A stretch of 64,000 nt of DNA from Lytechinus variegatus (lineage: Eukaryota > Echinodermata > Echinoidea > Temnopleuroida > Toxopneustidae): NCBI RefSeq assembly GCF_018143015.1, contig NC_054756.1, forward strand, positions 17,392,402-17,456,401, written 5' to 3'. The notes under the pieces are model-generated. The model ran no database searches and was not told the origin of the DNA. It was given only the letters and a program-made list of their open reading frames with translations. Position numbers and translations under genes: made by a program. This document shows positions 48,613 to 58,545 of the stretch, piece by piece (position 1 is the first letter of the stretch; each line of letters starts with the position of its first letter).

Positions 48613-51600
48613 CCAATGCATGACACGTTGGCCTTTAGAGAGAGAAGACACTGATAGACAAATATTTCGAGTGTGTTGATTATTTCGTGGTCATGGTATA
48701 TAGTATATGACTAAATGAAAACATGAATATATGACACCCGCGTTTTTCTGATACACCCATTGGGTGACACAGCATATTTCAAATTGAATTATGCAGAAGA
48801 TATTCATTATCACCGTGATATCTGTTCTCATTACCAATTTCCTTTAATTGGAGCCATGTATTCTATTTCAAGTTGCATTCAATTGTGGATAACAGAGTTA
48901 GACAGTTTAGTTTTAAATTTTTAAACAAGATTTTACCATCAAGAGACAATTTATTTAAGTGGCATGTATTAGAAAGCAACACATGTAACATTTGTGGAGA
49001 AGTTGATACCACTTTTCATTTCATACTTTATTGTAAATATGTTCGATTATTTTGGAAAGTTGGTATTCTATATTTTCAAGATTACTATTTATATAGATGA
49101 AAAACCATTAATTATAGGTTATGATCTGCAAAATGCCAGCAATATTATGTGTAATCTATTTTGTGTTATCGCTCATTTTTTTATTTATCGAAATTATATG
49201 AAATGCATATTCAAAGCAAAAAGATATGATGCGAATTCTTTATGGATTGAATTCAAGCTTACTATGATTATTTATTTAGAAAGTTTATGTGAACAATAAA
49301 CCAAGTTCGGAATTTTGAAAAAATGTGATATTCAAAAAATTATTGCATTATTGAATTGAATTGATTTTTTTAAACTGTCTGTATATAAATGTACATGTTA
49401 TTGTGAATAAATACCTAGATTAAGATAAAATAAAAAAAATCATCACCGTGATATCAGAAACAAATAACATTAGACATGTTAGATTAATAAATGAGACTGT
49501 GAAAATGCAAATAATTATCGTTGTAGTTTTAATGGAAGTATCATTCCCTATTTGCAGCTATCAATCTGGAACCTGGTAGATCTAAACCCATCCAGAGCCA
49601 CTATCACTATTCGTGGTATCCGTACAGCAATAATTTGAACAAAAGGTGGAAAGTGACTGCCCCTCCCTCTTACCGAGTAAGACTCCAATTCAACTCATTC
49701 ACCACCGAGGAGAATCGTGACTTCGTTTACGTGAGCGATGGATGGACATCAGCCTATTCAAGCTCAACAAGAGTGGCAGCTCTATCAGGAGATTCGATTC
49801 CCTATGACATCACATCAAATGGATCATATCTCTGGATTCAATTTATAAGTGATTATCAGAACGTTTTCAGGGGATTCCAAGCCCAATTGACTGCGCAGGT
49901 TCGATGTAAGTTCGATAATATTTTACCCCATTTTACTGATATGAATCTGATGAATTAGGGTCCGTTTACATGGTGTTAGTAAAGTTATTTATTTTTGATG
50001 ATTACTTCTCCTTGTTTATAATAACCTATATCATAACCTTTCAAGCTGATTCAATTCATTAAAGTCCATAGGGCAGCAGGGGTTGCCAGGGACGAGGGGA
50101 TTGAAAGTACAGAAGAGAGAAATAGAAAATCCCGATAATCCCTCATCGGTTTTCGTAAGTATCAGTGTGTAATTAATATCTATGAATAGACCATTTTATT
50201 TTCTTGAAAATGATACCTTACATGATATGATTATGGCTCACATGGAGGTGCAGTGCCTTGAAATGTGGAACAAGGTCAAAATTCAAAAGTTGCAAAATGA
50301 CAATATTGAAAGTCACTGTTCTTTTTTCCTGGTGATGAGTGAGTTTCTATATATAATAATAATATATATAATATATGACAACCCCTCCCCCATTTTTCAG
50401 GGGTGCACGGATTGGGGCCTCTCAGAAATAAATTCTGAGTAATTTGAAATTTGTCGTTCCTGGACCTGGAACATTTTGGATGGTACGTCTTGTGTGCAAC
50501 GGTACGAATGTGTGACATTCAGCCTCCCATTTGATCGCGTACAACAAGCTAAGTAGACGTTGTACAATATTATATAATGACAGGTTCTCTCATAAAAAAA
50601 CCCTTGACATTTAAAGAAAAATGAAAAATAGGTAGGACTAATGCAAAGTTTTATTTTTGAATTGATAAGCTTCATTTTGTACATAATGCTCCATCATGTT
50701 ACATAAATACATGTACTATAAGGTATTGCATGTACAGTTTGATAAATATTTTATACCTTGGGCAATTTAAAGAATGAAGAATAATTGACATACAAATGGA
50801 AAGTATAAAATTTGAGGATATACTTAAAACCAGAATTTATGACTATTGGTGAGGAAAAAATGAAAATTCCCAAATTCCCGGCAGCTGAAAATTCCCGAAA
50901 CTTTCCATGGAAATTTTCCAAAATTTCCGGAAAGTTTCCATCCCTTTGCAACCCTAGTCAGTGTTCTAGGGGGTCTTTTCTGTCGCCTGTAAAAGGCCTA
51001 GGTGAAAGAGTAGAAAGAAAGTTAATGAGCATTAAACATTTTCCACTCACATCTAATCTCAGCTGTCAAGTTGGCCAAGAATCCTGTAGATGTCCATTGC
51101 CGATTATTTGTGGTGAATTGAAGCCAGAGGTAGGATCCATTCGATATTATATCAACAGTTAGTCATGTATAGACTCTCCAATTGAATTGCATGAGCTTAA
51201 AAAGTGCGAAGTCCATCTATCACTCACTCTTAGAGAGTCATTCCAATAGATTGAAAAGGAGATGAAACGAAGTCTTATTCGATATGCAGGAGGAGCACTT
51301 ACAAACCATCTCACGTTGAGATTGTTGTATTAATTGTCCAGGTGATTAGGAGACTGCAACAGTTCACTACCTTCATCTTGCAAATGGATAGCTGAAATAA
51401 AAAAATCATAACACATTTTTACGAATAATAGGACAACGGGCATTATATCTGCGTTATTGTAATTAAATGAATAAGTGAAACATACATATATTTCTAAACC
51501 TTATATAACCTTCTCCCCGCAGCTTATAGGAGAGTTAATCCACTCATGGGTAAGTTAAACACTGCTTATCATCAAATACAAATATATATACACTTTCATC

Positions 51601-54600
51601 CTTGCCATTGCAAGTACCATTCAGCCACTAATACAGTAATTCAACTTTTCCATGAAATTCATTGAAATTATGCCTTGTCTGTATTGACATAATATTTGGC
51701 TTCGAACTTGCTTACAAAGCATAATCAGGCATCATCTACCAGGGTAATCCGTTCTATTCCTGTAAATTAATATTAAAAAAAATTGCTACTTTTTGAAAAT
51801 TTCCAACCTTTCTTGAAAATTCCCAACATTTCTTTAAAATTCCCGAAAATTCAAAAAAATTCCCGATAAATTCCCGTTTATTCCCATGGAAAGTTTCCAA
51901 CGTGAAAATTCCCGGGAATTTCGCAACCCTAACACTGAATGAAATAATCTAGCCATGGGATAAATAATATACATATTTTCAAAATTACATCTCTTATTCA
52001 ATGCTAATATTCCAATAACAATGAATTTCATGGATTTCATTCAAAGGATTGACATAAACTCAAGATAAATAAGCTAATTTACAAATCTTCATTTGTTTTT
52101 ATCAACAAGAATACTAAAAAATAATTACAAAAAACTGAAAGAGGATCACATTGTAGCTATCACATTACAGAACTTGGAGCATGACCACATTCTTTCTTCT
52201 GATCATCCGTTATATTATATGTTGTTTCTTTATTTGAATAGGGCAATAAAAAATGTAGCGGCTTCACGTACACAATTTTTCCGAATTTTACAGAACGATG
52301 ACAGTATGTATCTGAATGTTACTATTAAGCTGTGTTTAACTTACTCATGAGTGGATTGTCTATCTTATAAGTTACAGAGAGAAGATTACATAAGGTTTTC
52401 AAATACTGTAGGCCTATGTATTATTTATTATATCATTACATGTAATTAAAAAAACGCAGATATGTAATGCTCGTTATCCTAATATTTGTGAAAAGGTGTT
52501 CTGACTTCTATTTCAGCCATCCATTTGCAAGATGAAGGTAGTCATGGTAGTGAACTGGTGCAGTCTCCTAATCATCCGGGCAATTAATATAACAATCTCA
52601 ACGTAAGATGGTTTTTAAGTGCTCCTCCTTCATATCGAATAAGACTTGGTTTCATCTCCTTTTCAACCTATCGGAATGACTTTCTAAGAGTGAATGATGG
52701 ATGGAGATCGGGCTTTTCAAGCTCAACTGAATTGTATCGTCTATCTGGTAGATCATTACCCATGTTACCTGCTGATATCATATCGAAAGGATCCTATCTC
52801 TGGCTGCAATTTACCACATATAGTTACTGGATGTCTACAGGATTCAAGGCCAACTTGACAGCTGAGATTAGATGTGAGTAGAAAATGTATAATGCTTTTT
52901 AGCAGCTTTCTCTCTTTGTCTGTTTGTTACAGGAATCTATACTCTTTTACCAACTTCTACAGGTGACAGAATGGATCTAAAATAAAACGTATATGGGATG
53001 AATGATATTTGTTTCAAAATCATTATTCTAAATCAATGCCTACATTCCGATATCACTGAATGGGTTCGCCTATTTCTTGCCATAATTATATCCCTGAGTT
53101 ACATTCACTATCGATAGTCACGTGAGGTTTTAAGAGGATTGCTTTTAGTGCACTCCTGGCAGCGAAGTTACGATGTGATAGTACAACATGGCTTGTACCT
53201 AAAGGGTACATAGGTGGATGTCACCCTGCATCGCGTTAAGTCTATATACTTTCTAGGTTTTAACGACATTTCAAAAACTTAACCTTGGTTAATATTGTGA
53301 TAATGGCTCGTCCAACTTAGTAGGCTATATTCATTGACCCGAAATGGCATTTGACCTAGGTCATGTGAGGTGAGCAATGATACTGGATTACCCCTATGTC
53401 AACACTTCATTAACTATATCCATAAAATTTCAAATTTATGATGACAATTTAACAGTTACCCCAAAACATGGCCAAACTTCATTGACCATAAATGAGCTTT
53501 GACCTTGGTCGTGTGACCTAGAACTTTCACAGGGTTTTTGGTAATACGCAATTACCCGCATGTCCAGGTTTCATGAACTTGGTCAATTTACCTTCTAAGT
53601 TATGAAGACATTTCAAGTTGATATAGGGAAGTGTGTGGACTTGAATTAAGAAAGTTATATGAGACGTGCATATGTAGTCGTGCTTTTTTTATTGAGTGGT
53701 TGCGGGCAGGTTATTGAATAATTTAGAAGCTGAAAAAAGGGGGGGGGGGCTGCTTTGAGATATTTCTATATATTGTTTTCTTTCATTTCTACTTTATCCA
53801 TATTCAATTATTCAATGCCAAATTGTATTTATGTAATTAAATTGAACAATTTTCTACGTTTTTTATGGCCAAATAAATAATAATGATGATGATAATAAAG
53901 TCACATTGATACCATCATCTGTCGTAAATATCTGACAAATAAAACAAGGTTATTAAACTTTGAAGTTTAGAAATATTTTGTAAAAGACACCTACATACCG
54001 TCATGAAAGTAAAATACTTGGGCTGATCATGTTATGTCCCACTTTGCTTTTCTCTATGTTATTACATGAAATCATATACATTTTATTATTCCACATTTTC
54101 GCACATGTGTATATGATACATATATATCTTGTAATTTAAAGGACAAGTCCACCCTTGGAAAAAAAGTTGATGGGAATAAAAATGGGAAAATCCAAAAAAG
54201 CATAACAATGAAAATTTCATTAAAATTTGATGCAAAATAAGAAAGTTATAGCTTTTCAAATCCTCGCATTATTTCACAAAACAGTTTCATCACATCCTGG
54301 TCAGTATGAGAAGACTGATGACATTATCCACTCCCTATGTATTTCAATTTTCCTCATTGTCATGTGCTACAGGGTTAGTTTTTCCCCCTAACAAATTGTT
54401 TTAATATTTTCTTGTTTTGTAAAAATTGAAATGTTGTATAATCCCACATAAAAACAAACAAAACAAATACTGAGTGAGAGACATCATCGATTGTATAATT
54501 TGCATATCACTGAGTTGTGCATAATTATACCTGTATTGTGGTAAATAGCGAAACTATGAATATCACAATTTTCCTATTTTACAACCGACATTTTTCTCTG

Positions 54601-57295
54601 TTAAATTCAAATCAGTATTTTGGTGGGGTGGACTTTACCTTTAATCAGTTTCATCGATTATTATCTTTCACATTTAAATCAATTGTAAATTCGTTTTCTT
54701 CATTCTTCGTCACCAAATTCGAATGAATATATTCTTGAATGATAAAATGTGAAAAAAATATAAAGGTAATATTACCAATTACACCTCAGAGAACATAATT
54801 ATTATGATAACGTGAACAAGATTTTGAATATTACTAGAATTATGCAAATTTAAACCATGCGTATTTCTGTCATCTAACCTCTTATCTTGCTCTGCAAACA
54901 AAAGGGAATTGCGCCACGCTGCCGAGTTGCTGTAGGAAATCCAAATGAATTTATAAGGTTTTAAATTTCAAATGCATCAGGCGTAAATTAACAGTTTTGC
55001 AATTTCTAAATTTACATTTACCGCTATGCCATATCATGTTTTCCCCACTTGATAGCCTTCACCTTCACGACTATCCATTTAACGGCTGGGGCAGAAACCT
55101 CTTTAAACTCCACTGATTATCCTGAAGATGAAGACATTCTGGTGAACATTACATCTCCTGCAAACAGCCAAATCCAACTTTATATTACGTTCGATCCAAT
55201 CCAAACTTATCATGGTAATGATGTAGTTTACGTATACGAAGGATGGACATCGAATCAAGTTGTACCAACGCAAAGATGGGATCTATCTGTGTCATCTTTC
55301 CCGGTGAATATTACATCACATGGGTCGTATATGTGGATACAATTTAATTGTAACGCTGGCAAACGGAGAGACATCTTTCAGATTGTTGCATCTTCTCAGA
55401 TCCGAAGTAAGCTAAGTTTAATTTGAATTCGATCTGTTAAACATCTTTATCTAGATATCAAGGTGTAGAGAGTGGCCACTTAATATATTTGAAATATATT
55501 ACGATCAATGCAAATACTTTTTTTAGGGTATCAACGGGTCTGGAATGTAATACTTCTATAATAGAACGTGATCCGTAATCATGTTCTACTTCAGCCTCTT
55601 TCGAAGGTAATAATGTAAAAATGGCGTGCTAAATTGACAAGGAAACAAGTGAGACTTTCCCGTCGATATCAGGCATTTTTTGTTGTTGTAAGATTCGTAT
55701 GACTCTTGTCGGCGGAAAAGAGTTGATTACATTGTGTGTGTTTTCGTTATCTTATTATATATCTTTACTTTATTAGTTATATACAATTAAAGTCGAACAC
55801 TTTCTATCTATAGTAATTGTTACCGGGCTACCGCCTGTACAGTATTTGGCGTGGCGATTCACGGATTCAAATTTATAGATATCTCCTTCTTGGAGACCAT
55901 TGCATGAACCTGTTTTAATATTTTAATCATGCTTAATAGGAAATGCAGATATCTAGATTTAAAAAAAAAGTTATTCCGTGAGTGGATGTGAAATTATCTA
56001 TCTGTTGAAATACAGGTTCTAAAAGTCCAATAAAAAAAAACGTTTTCATTTTGTTTTTAAAATAGACATTCCATTACCTTTTTCTTACATGGAGAAGCTC
56101 TCGCGTATGACGTCAGAAAGCAAAATACCACCATTCTTATAGCTTCTTAAAGCGTTAATGGATTATACCTCAAACCTTCATCTACATTTTTCTTAAATGT
56201 GTACAATAAACATTTTGCTAAAGTGAACTTCTCCTTTCATGTATGCCGTAAGTCCAGGAAAAAAACATATCTACTCAATTAAGGGTTATCAAATATGTTT
56301 AATGCTCATAAGCTTTCTCTCTACTCTTTCACCTAGGCATAGAGGTGTCAGGATAGACTTCCTATAACACTGAAATAATCTGACCATGGGATAACTTTTT
56401 TTTCAAATTATTATTCGAGGTCAATGCTAACATTCCGATAACGCTGAATTTCATGGAATTCATTCAAACGATTGGTATGAACTTGATAAACGGAAGATAA
56501 ATACCACAAATTTATTAATCTTCATTTTTTTATCCAAAATAATATTCAACAATATTTCCAAAGACCGAATCAAGATCACATGTCTAGAAAACAATTTAAT
56601 TAACTGTATTGGATTGTAGCTATCACATAACAGAACTTGGAGCGTATATAGCCACATTAAGTCTCCTGATCATCCGTTACAGTATGTTCTTGTTATTTAT
56701 TTATTCTAATACGGCAATGAAAAATGTAGCGGCTTCACGTAAACAGTTTTTACCATTTCCCAATGATATACATAAGGATGGAAGTGTATACATATCTGTA
56801 TGTGATAATTAACTCTCCTATAAGCTGCGGAGAAAAGGTTAAATAAGGTTTAGAAATACATGTATGACTCACTTATTGATGTAGTTACAATAAGGCAGAT
56901 ATAATGCTCGTTGTCCTATCATCCGTAATAATGTGTTATGATTTTTTTTATTTCAGCTATCCATTTGCAAGATGAAGGTAGTGAACTCTTGCAGTCTCCT
57001 AATCATCCGGGCAGTTACTACAACAATCTCAACGTGAGATGGTTTGTAAGTGCTCCTCCTGCGTATCGAATAAGACTTCGTTTCATCTCCTTTTCAACCT
57101 ATCGGAATGACTTTCTAAGAGTGAATGATGGATGGACCTCGGACTTTTCAAGCTCAACTGAATTGGAGAGCCTATATGGTACATTATTACCTGCTGATAT
57201 CATATCGAATGGATCCTATCTCTGGCTGCAGTTCACCACAAATAATTACTGGAGATCTACAGGATTCATGGCCAACTTGATAGCTGAGATTAGAT
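48311..57295 (+). CDS. Multi-exon secreted cysteine-free CUB-domain gene (at least 5 exons)
   Basis: A signal-peptide exon (48311-48389) followed by CUB exons at 49558-49905, 52517-52873, 55056-55406 and 56957-57295. Every internal exon begins with two bases of a split codon and ends with one (phase 1-1), so they can join in any combination; exon 1 also ends in phase 1. CUB hallmarks are present (APPSYRVRLQF, DFVYVSDGWTS, GSYLWIQF), but the four disulphide cysteines of canonical CUBs are missing. CUB domains normally mediate extracellular protein or carbohydrate binding; the specific role here is unknown. The 52517 exon holds a TAA, so a functional transcript must skip it or end there. The gene may extend past 57295 or end at the short exon at 57385. 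The exon set is inference without RNA data. Confidence 0.6.
48558..48608. repeat. (TA)n microsatellite
   Basis: About 50 bp of alternating TA in the first intron of the CUB gene. Confidence 0.95.
48823..49441 (+). mobile_element. 5'-truncated L1/Tx1-like LINE with 14-bp TSD
   Basis: Flanked by identical ATCACCGTGATATC at 48809-48822 and 49442-49455, a LINE-type target duplication. Encodes a zinc knuckle CNICGEVDTTFHFILYC (C-x2-C-x7-H-x4-C) after FSFKFLNKILPSRDNLFKW, typical of the reverse-transcriptase zinc-binding tail. A frameshift near 49085 leads to the C-terminus FKLTMIIYLESLCEQ and stop at about 49299, then an A-rich tail. Only the last ~0.6 kb of the element was inserted. Confidence 0.88.
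49558..49905 (+). CDS. CUB gene exon 2 (CUB domain 1)
   Basis: Acceptor TTTGCAG, donor GTAAGT, phase 1-1, 348 nt. WKVTAPPSYRVRLQFNSFTT, DFVYVSDGWTSAYSSST and NGSYLWIQF are CUB motifs. There are no cysteines at all where canonical CUBs have four. Intact reading frame. Confidence 0.75.
50865..50962. mobile_element. Terminus of a TTCCCGG-rich transposon (inverted end)
   Basis: Rich in AAATTCCC, GGAAACTTTCC and CCATGGAAA words and ends TTTGCAACCCTAG at the boundary of the inverted CUB unit. A second terminus in the same orientation lies at 51787-51928. For an intact element these would face each other, so one end has been flipped. Confidence 0.6.
51051..51391 (-). pseudogene. Inverted, decayed CUB exon
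   Basis: On the minus strand: acceptor TTATTTCAG, then a copy of the 56957 exon (GATGAAGGTAGTGAACTGTT...), donor T|GTGAGT. It carries an in-frame TAA (51330-51332) at the same codon as the TAA in the 52517 copy, and indels around 51150-51190. Homology to the flanking introns extends to about 50970 and 51550. It cannot join the plus-strand gene. Confidence 0.8.
51787..51928. mobile_element. Terminus of a TTCCCGG-rich transposon (right end)
   Basis: Repeats AAAATTCCCGAAAATTC-like words and CCATGGAAAGTTTCC and ends TTTCGCAACCCT, directly followed by AACACTGA. The same 8 bases (complement TCAGTGTT) border the other terminus at about 50964, suggesting a hAT-like 8-bp target duplication separated by an inversion. 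Confidence 0.6.
52517..52873 (+). pseudogene. CUB exon copy with in-frame TAA
   Basis: Acceptor TATTTCAG, donor GTGAGT, phase 1-1, 357 nt. Nearly identical to 56957-57295 but with TAA at 52585-52587 where the other has TAC, plus two 9-nt in-frame insertions (near 52548 and 52752). The rest is open: FRLGFISFSTYRNDFLRVND-type sequence, DGWRSGFSSSTEL and GSYLWLQF. It is either a dead exon, skipped in frame, or an alternative end. Confidence 0.75.
52963..52985 (+). CDS. Possible terminal mini-exon after the 52517 CUB copy
   Basis: Acceptor 'ccaacttctacag' then GTGACAGAATGGATCTAAAA and TAA. Joined in phase 1 it would add Cys-Asp-Arg-Met-Asp-Leu-Lys and stop, with the stop lying inside an AATAAA (52981-52986). 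The upstream acceptor 'tgtttgttacag' (ends 52932) would instead create a TGA at the junction. Speculative. Confidence 0.25.
53265..53640. repeat. Diverged copies of the TGACCTTGGTCATGTGA repeat
   Basis: 'tttgacctaggtcatgtgag' (about 53350) and 'tttgaccttggtcgtgtgac' (about 53497) repeat the pattern seen at 1-400, about 147 bp apart here. Non-coding. Confidence 0.5.
54140..54640. mobile_element. TTAA-type MITE (AGGACAAGTCCACCC ends), copy 2
   Basis: Flanked by TTAA at 54136-54139 and 54641-54644. Left AGGACAAGTCCACCCT, right GGGGTGGACTTTACCT (inverted). TTAA target sites are used by piggyBac and Kolobok elements. No ORF, non-autonomous. Lies in the intron between CUB exons. Confidence 0.75.
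55056..55406 (+). CDS. CUB gene exon (CUB domain, diverged)
   Basis: Acceptor CTTGATAG, donor GTAAGC, phase 1-1, 351 nt, open. GNDVVYVYEGWTSNQVV and SHGSYMWIQFNCNAG are CUB-like. One cysteine only. Several N-glycosylation sequons (NST, NIT twice). It is the most diverged of the CUB copies. Confidence 0.68.
56957..57295 (+). CDS. CUB gene exon (intact duplicate of 52517 copy)
   Basis: Acceptor TATTTCAG, donor GTGAGT, phase 1-1, 339 nt, open throughout. RWFVSAPPAYRIRLRFISFS, NDFLRVNDGWTSDFSSST and NGSYLWLQF. No cysteines. It is the intact version of the two duplicates. Confidence 0.75.
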
Positions 57296-57384
57296 GTGAG
57301 TAGAAAATGTATAATGCTTTTTAGCAGCTTTCTCTCTTTGTCTGTTTGTTACAGGAATCTATACTCTTTTACCAACTTCTACAG

Positions 57385-57407
57385 GTGACAGGATGGATCT
57401 AAAATAA
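57385..57407 (+). CDS. Possible terminal mini-exon after the 56957 CUB copy
   Basis: Same arrangement as 52963-52985: acceptor 'ccaacttctacag', then GTGACAGGATGGATCTAAAA and TAA within AATAAA (57403-57408). If used, the protein ends shortly after this CUB domain. Conserved between the duplicates, but so is the surrounding non-coding sequence. Confidence 0.25.
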
Positions 57408-57728
57408 AACGTATATGGGATGAATGATATTTGTTTCAAAATCATTATTCTAAACCAATGCCTACATTCCGATATCACTGAATGGGTTCGCCTATTTCTT
57501 GCCATAATTATATCCCTGAGTTAGATTTTCTACCGATAGTCACGTGAGGTTTTAAGAGGATTGCTTTTAGTGCACTCCTGGTAGCGAAGTTACGATGTGA
57601 TAGTACAACATGGCTTGTACCTAAAGGGTACATAGGTGGATGTCACCCTGCATCGCGTTAAGTCCATACTTTCTAGGTTTTAACGACAGTTCAAAAACTT
57701 ACATTGTAACCTTGGTTAATGGGGACAT

Positions 57729-57872
57729 CCCGATAGACCGCAGGTCCGATAGACCGCGGGTCCGATAGTCCGCGGGTCCGATAGATCGCGGGTCCGATAG
57801 TCCGCGGGTCCGATAGACCGCGGGTCCGTTAGACCGCGGGTCCGATAGGCCGCGGGTCTGATAGTCCGCAGT
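57729..57872. repeat. 16-bp minisatellite, left arm
   Basis: About nine copies of GGTCCGATAGACCGCG with small changes (TAGTCC, TAGATC variants). No spacers between units, so not CRISPR-like. Confidence 0.9.
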
Positions 57873-58009
57873 GCGTGTAAAATTATGATCAGATATATCA
57901 AATGTCATCGAGAGGTCCAAAGGTCAAATGATACGAGACCATGGGGTTCTATCAGGTGCGGATCCATGGGGGGAGGGCGAGTGGGAACTGCCTCACCCAA
58001 CCCCCCCCC

Positions 58010-58545
58010 CCCGCTCAAAAAAAGAGGGGGAGGGGGGAAAGGAGAGAATAAAAAGAAAGAGGAAGATGGGAAAAGAAGATAAGAGAAGAGAGAGAGGGGG
58101 AAAGGAAAGACAAAGAAAAAGGGAGAAGAACAGGGGGAAAGAAGAGGAAAAAGAGAAGATGGAAAAGGAAGAGAAGAAAAGAAAGCTAGGAGAAAGGAAA
58201 AGGAGGAAAAAGAAGAAGAAAAAAAAGGAAGGAAGAGAAGAATATTTAAATAGAGAGGAAGATGGGAAGAAAGATAAGGAAAAAGAGAGATAGAGGGAAA
58301 GGGGAAAAGAAGAGAATAAAAAGAGAGAGAGTGGAAGGAGGAAGAGAAGAAAAAAATTAAAAGAGAATAAAGGGGAAAGGAAAGAAAAAGAAAGAGGGAT
58401 AAGTAATGGGGGAAAGAGAAAAAAAGAGGAAGAGGGAAAAAAAAGGAAAAGAAGAAGATAAAATAGGAAGAAAATGATATTAAAAAGAGAGAAAGATGGG
58501 AAGAAAGATAAGAAAAAGAGAAATGGAAATGAATGTCGAATGTCC
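58010..58545. repeat. Polypurine (GA-rich) tract, ~535 bp
   Basis: The plus strand is almost entirely A and G with scattered single pyrimidines (for example 'aaaaagagaagatggaaaag'). Open frames of over 100 codons on both strands are composition artefacts. Shorter relatives lie at 38455-38570 and 59876-59995. Confidence 0.9.

Larger units (their letters stand above)
51931..53297 (+). repeat. Segmental duplication, unit 1 (CUB exon plus introns)
   Basis: Aligns with 56366-57720 from 'aacactgaatgaaataatct' to 'aaaacttaaccttggttaat', covering exon and flanking introns. It is most similar downstream of the exon, where stretches of more than 100 bp match with few changes. Confidence 0.88.
56366..57720 (+). 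repeat. Segmental duplication, unit 2 (CUB exon plus introns)
   Basis: Partner of 51931-53297. Its right edge coincides with the start of the outer foldback element (57729). Just upstream, 56290-56365 resembles the 3' end of a further CUB unit ('ctctttcacctaggc'), suggesting head-to-tail expansion. Confidence 0.88.

Noticed and set aside
57729..57872. CRISPR-like short repeats
   Set aside because: Units are contiguous with no unique spacers, are imperfect, and form the arm of a foldback element in a eukaryotic genome.
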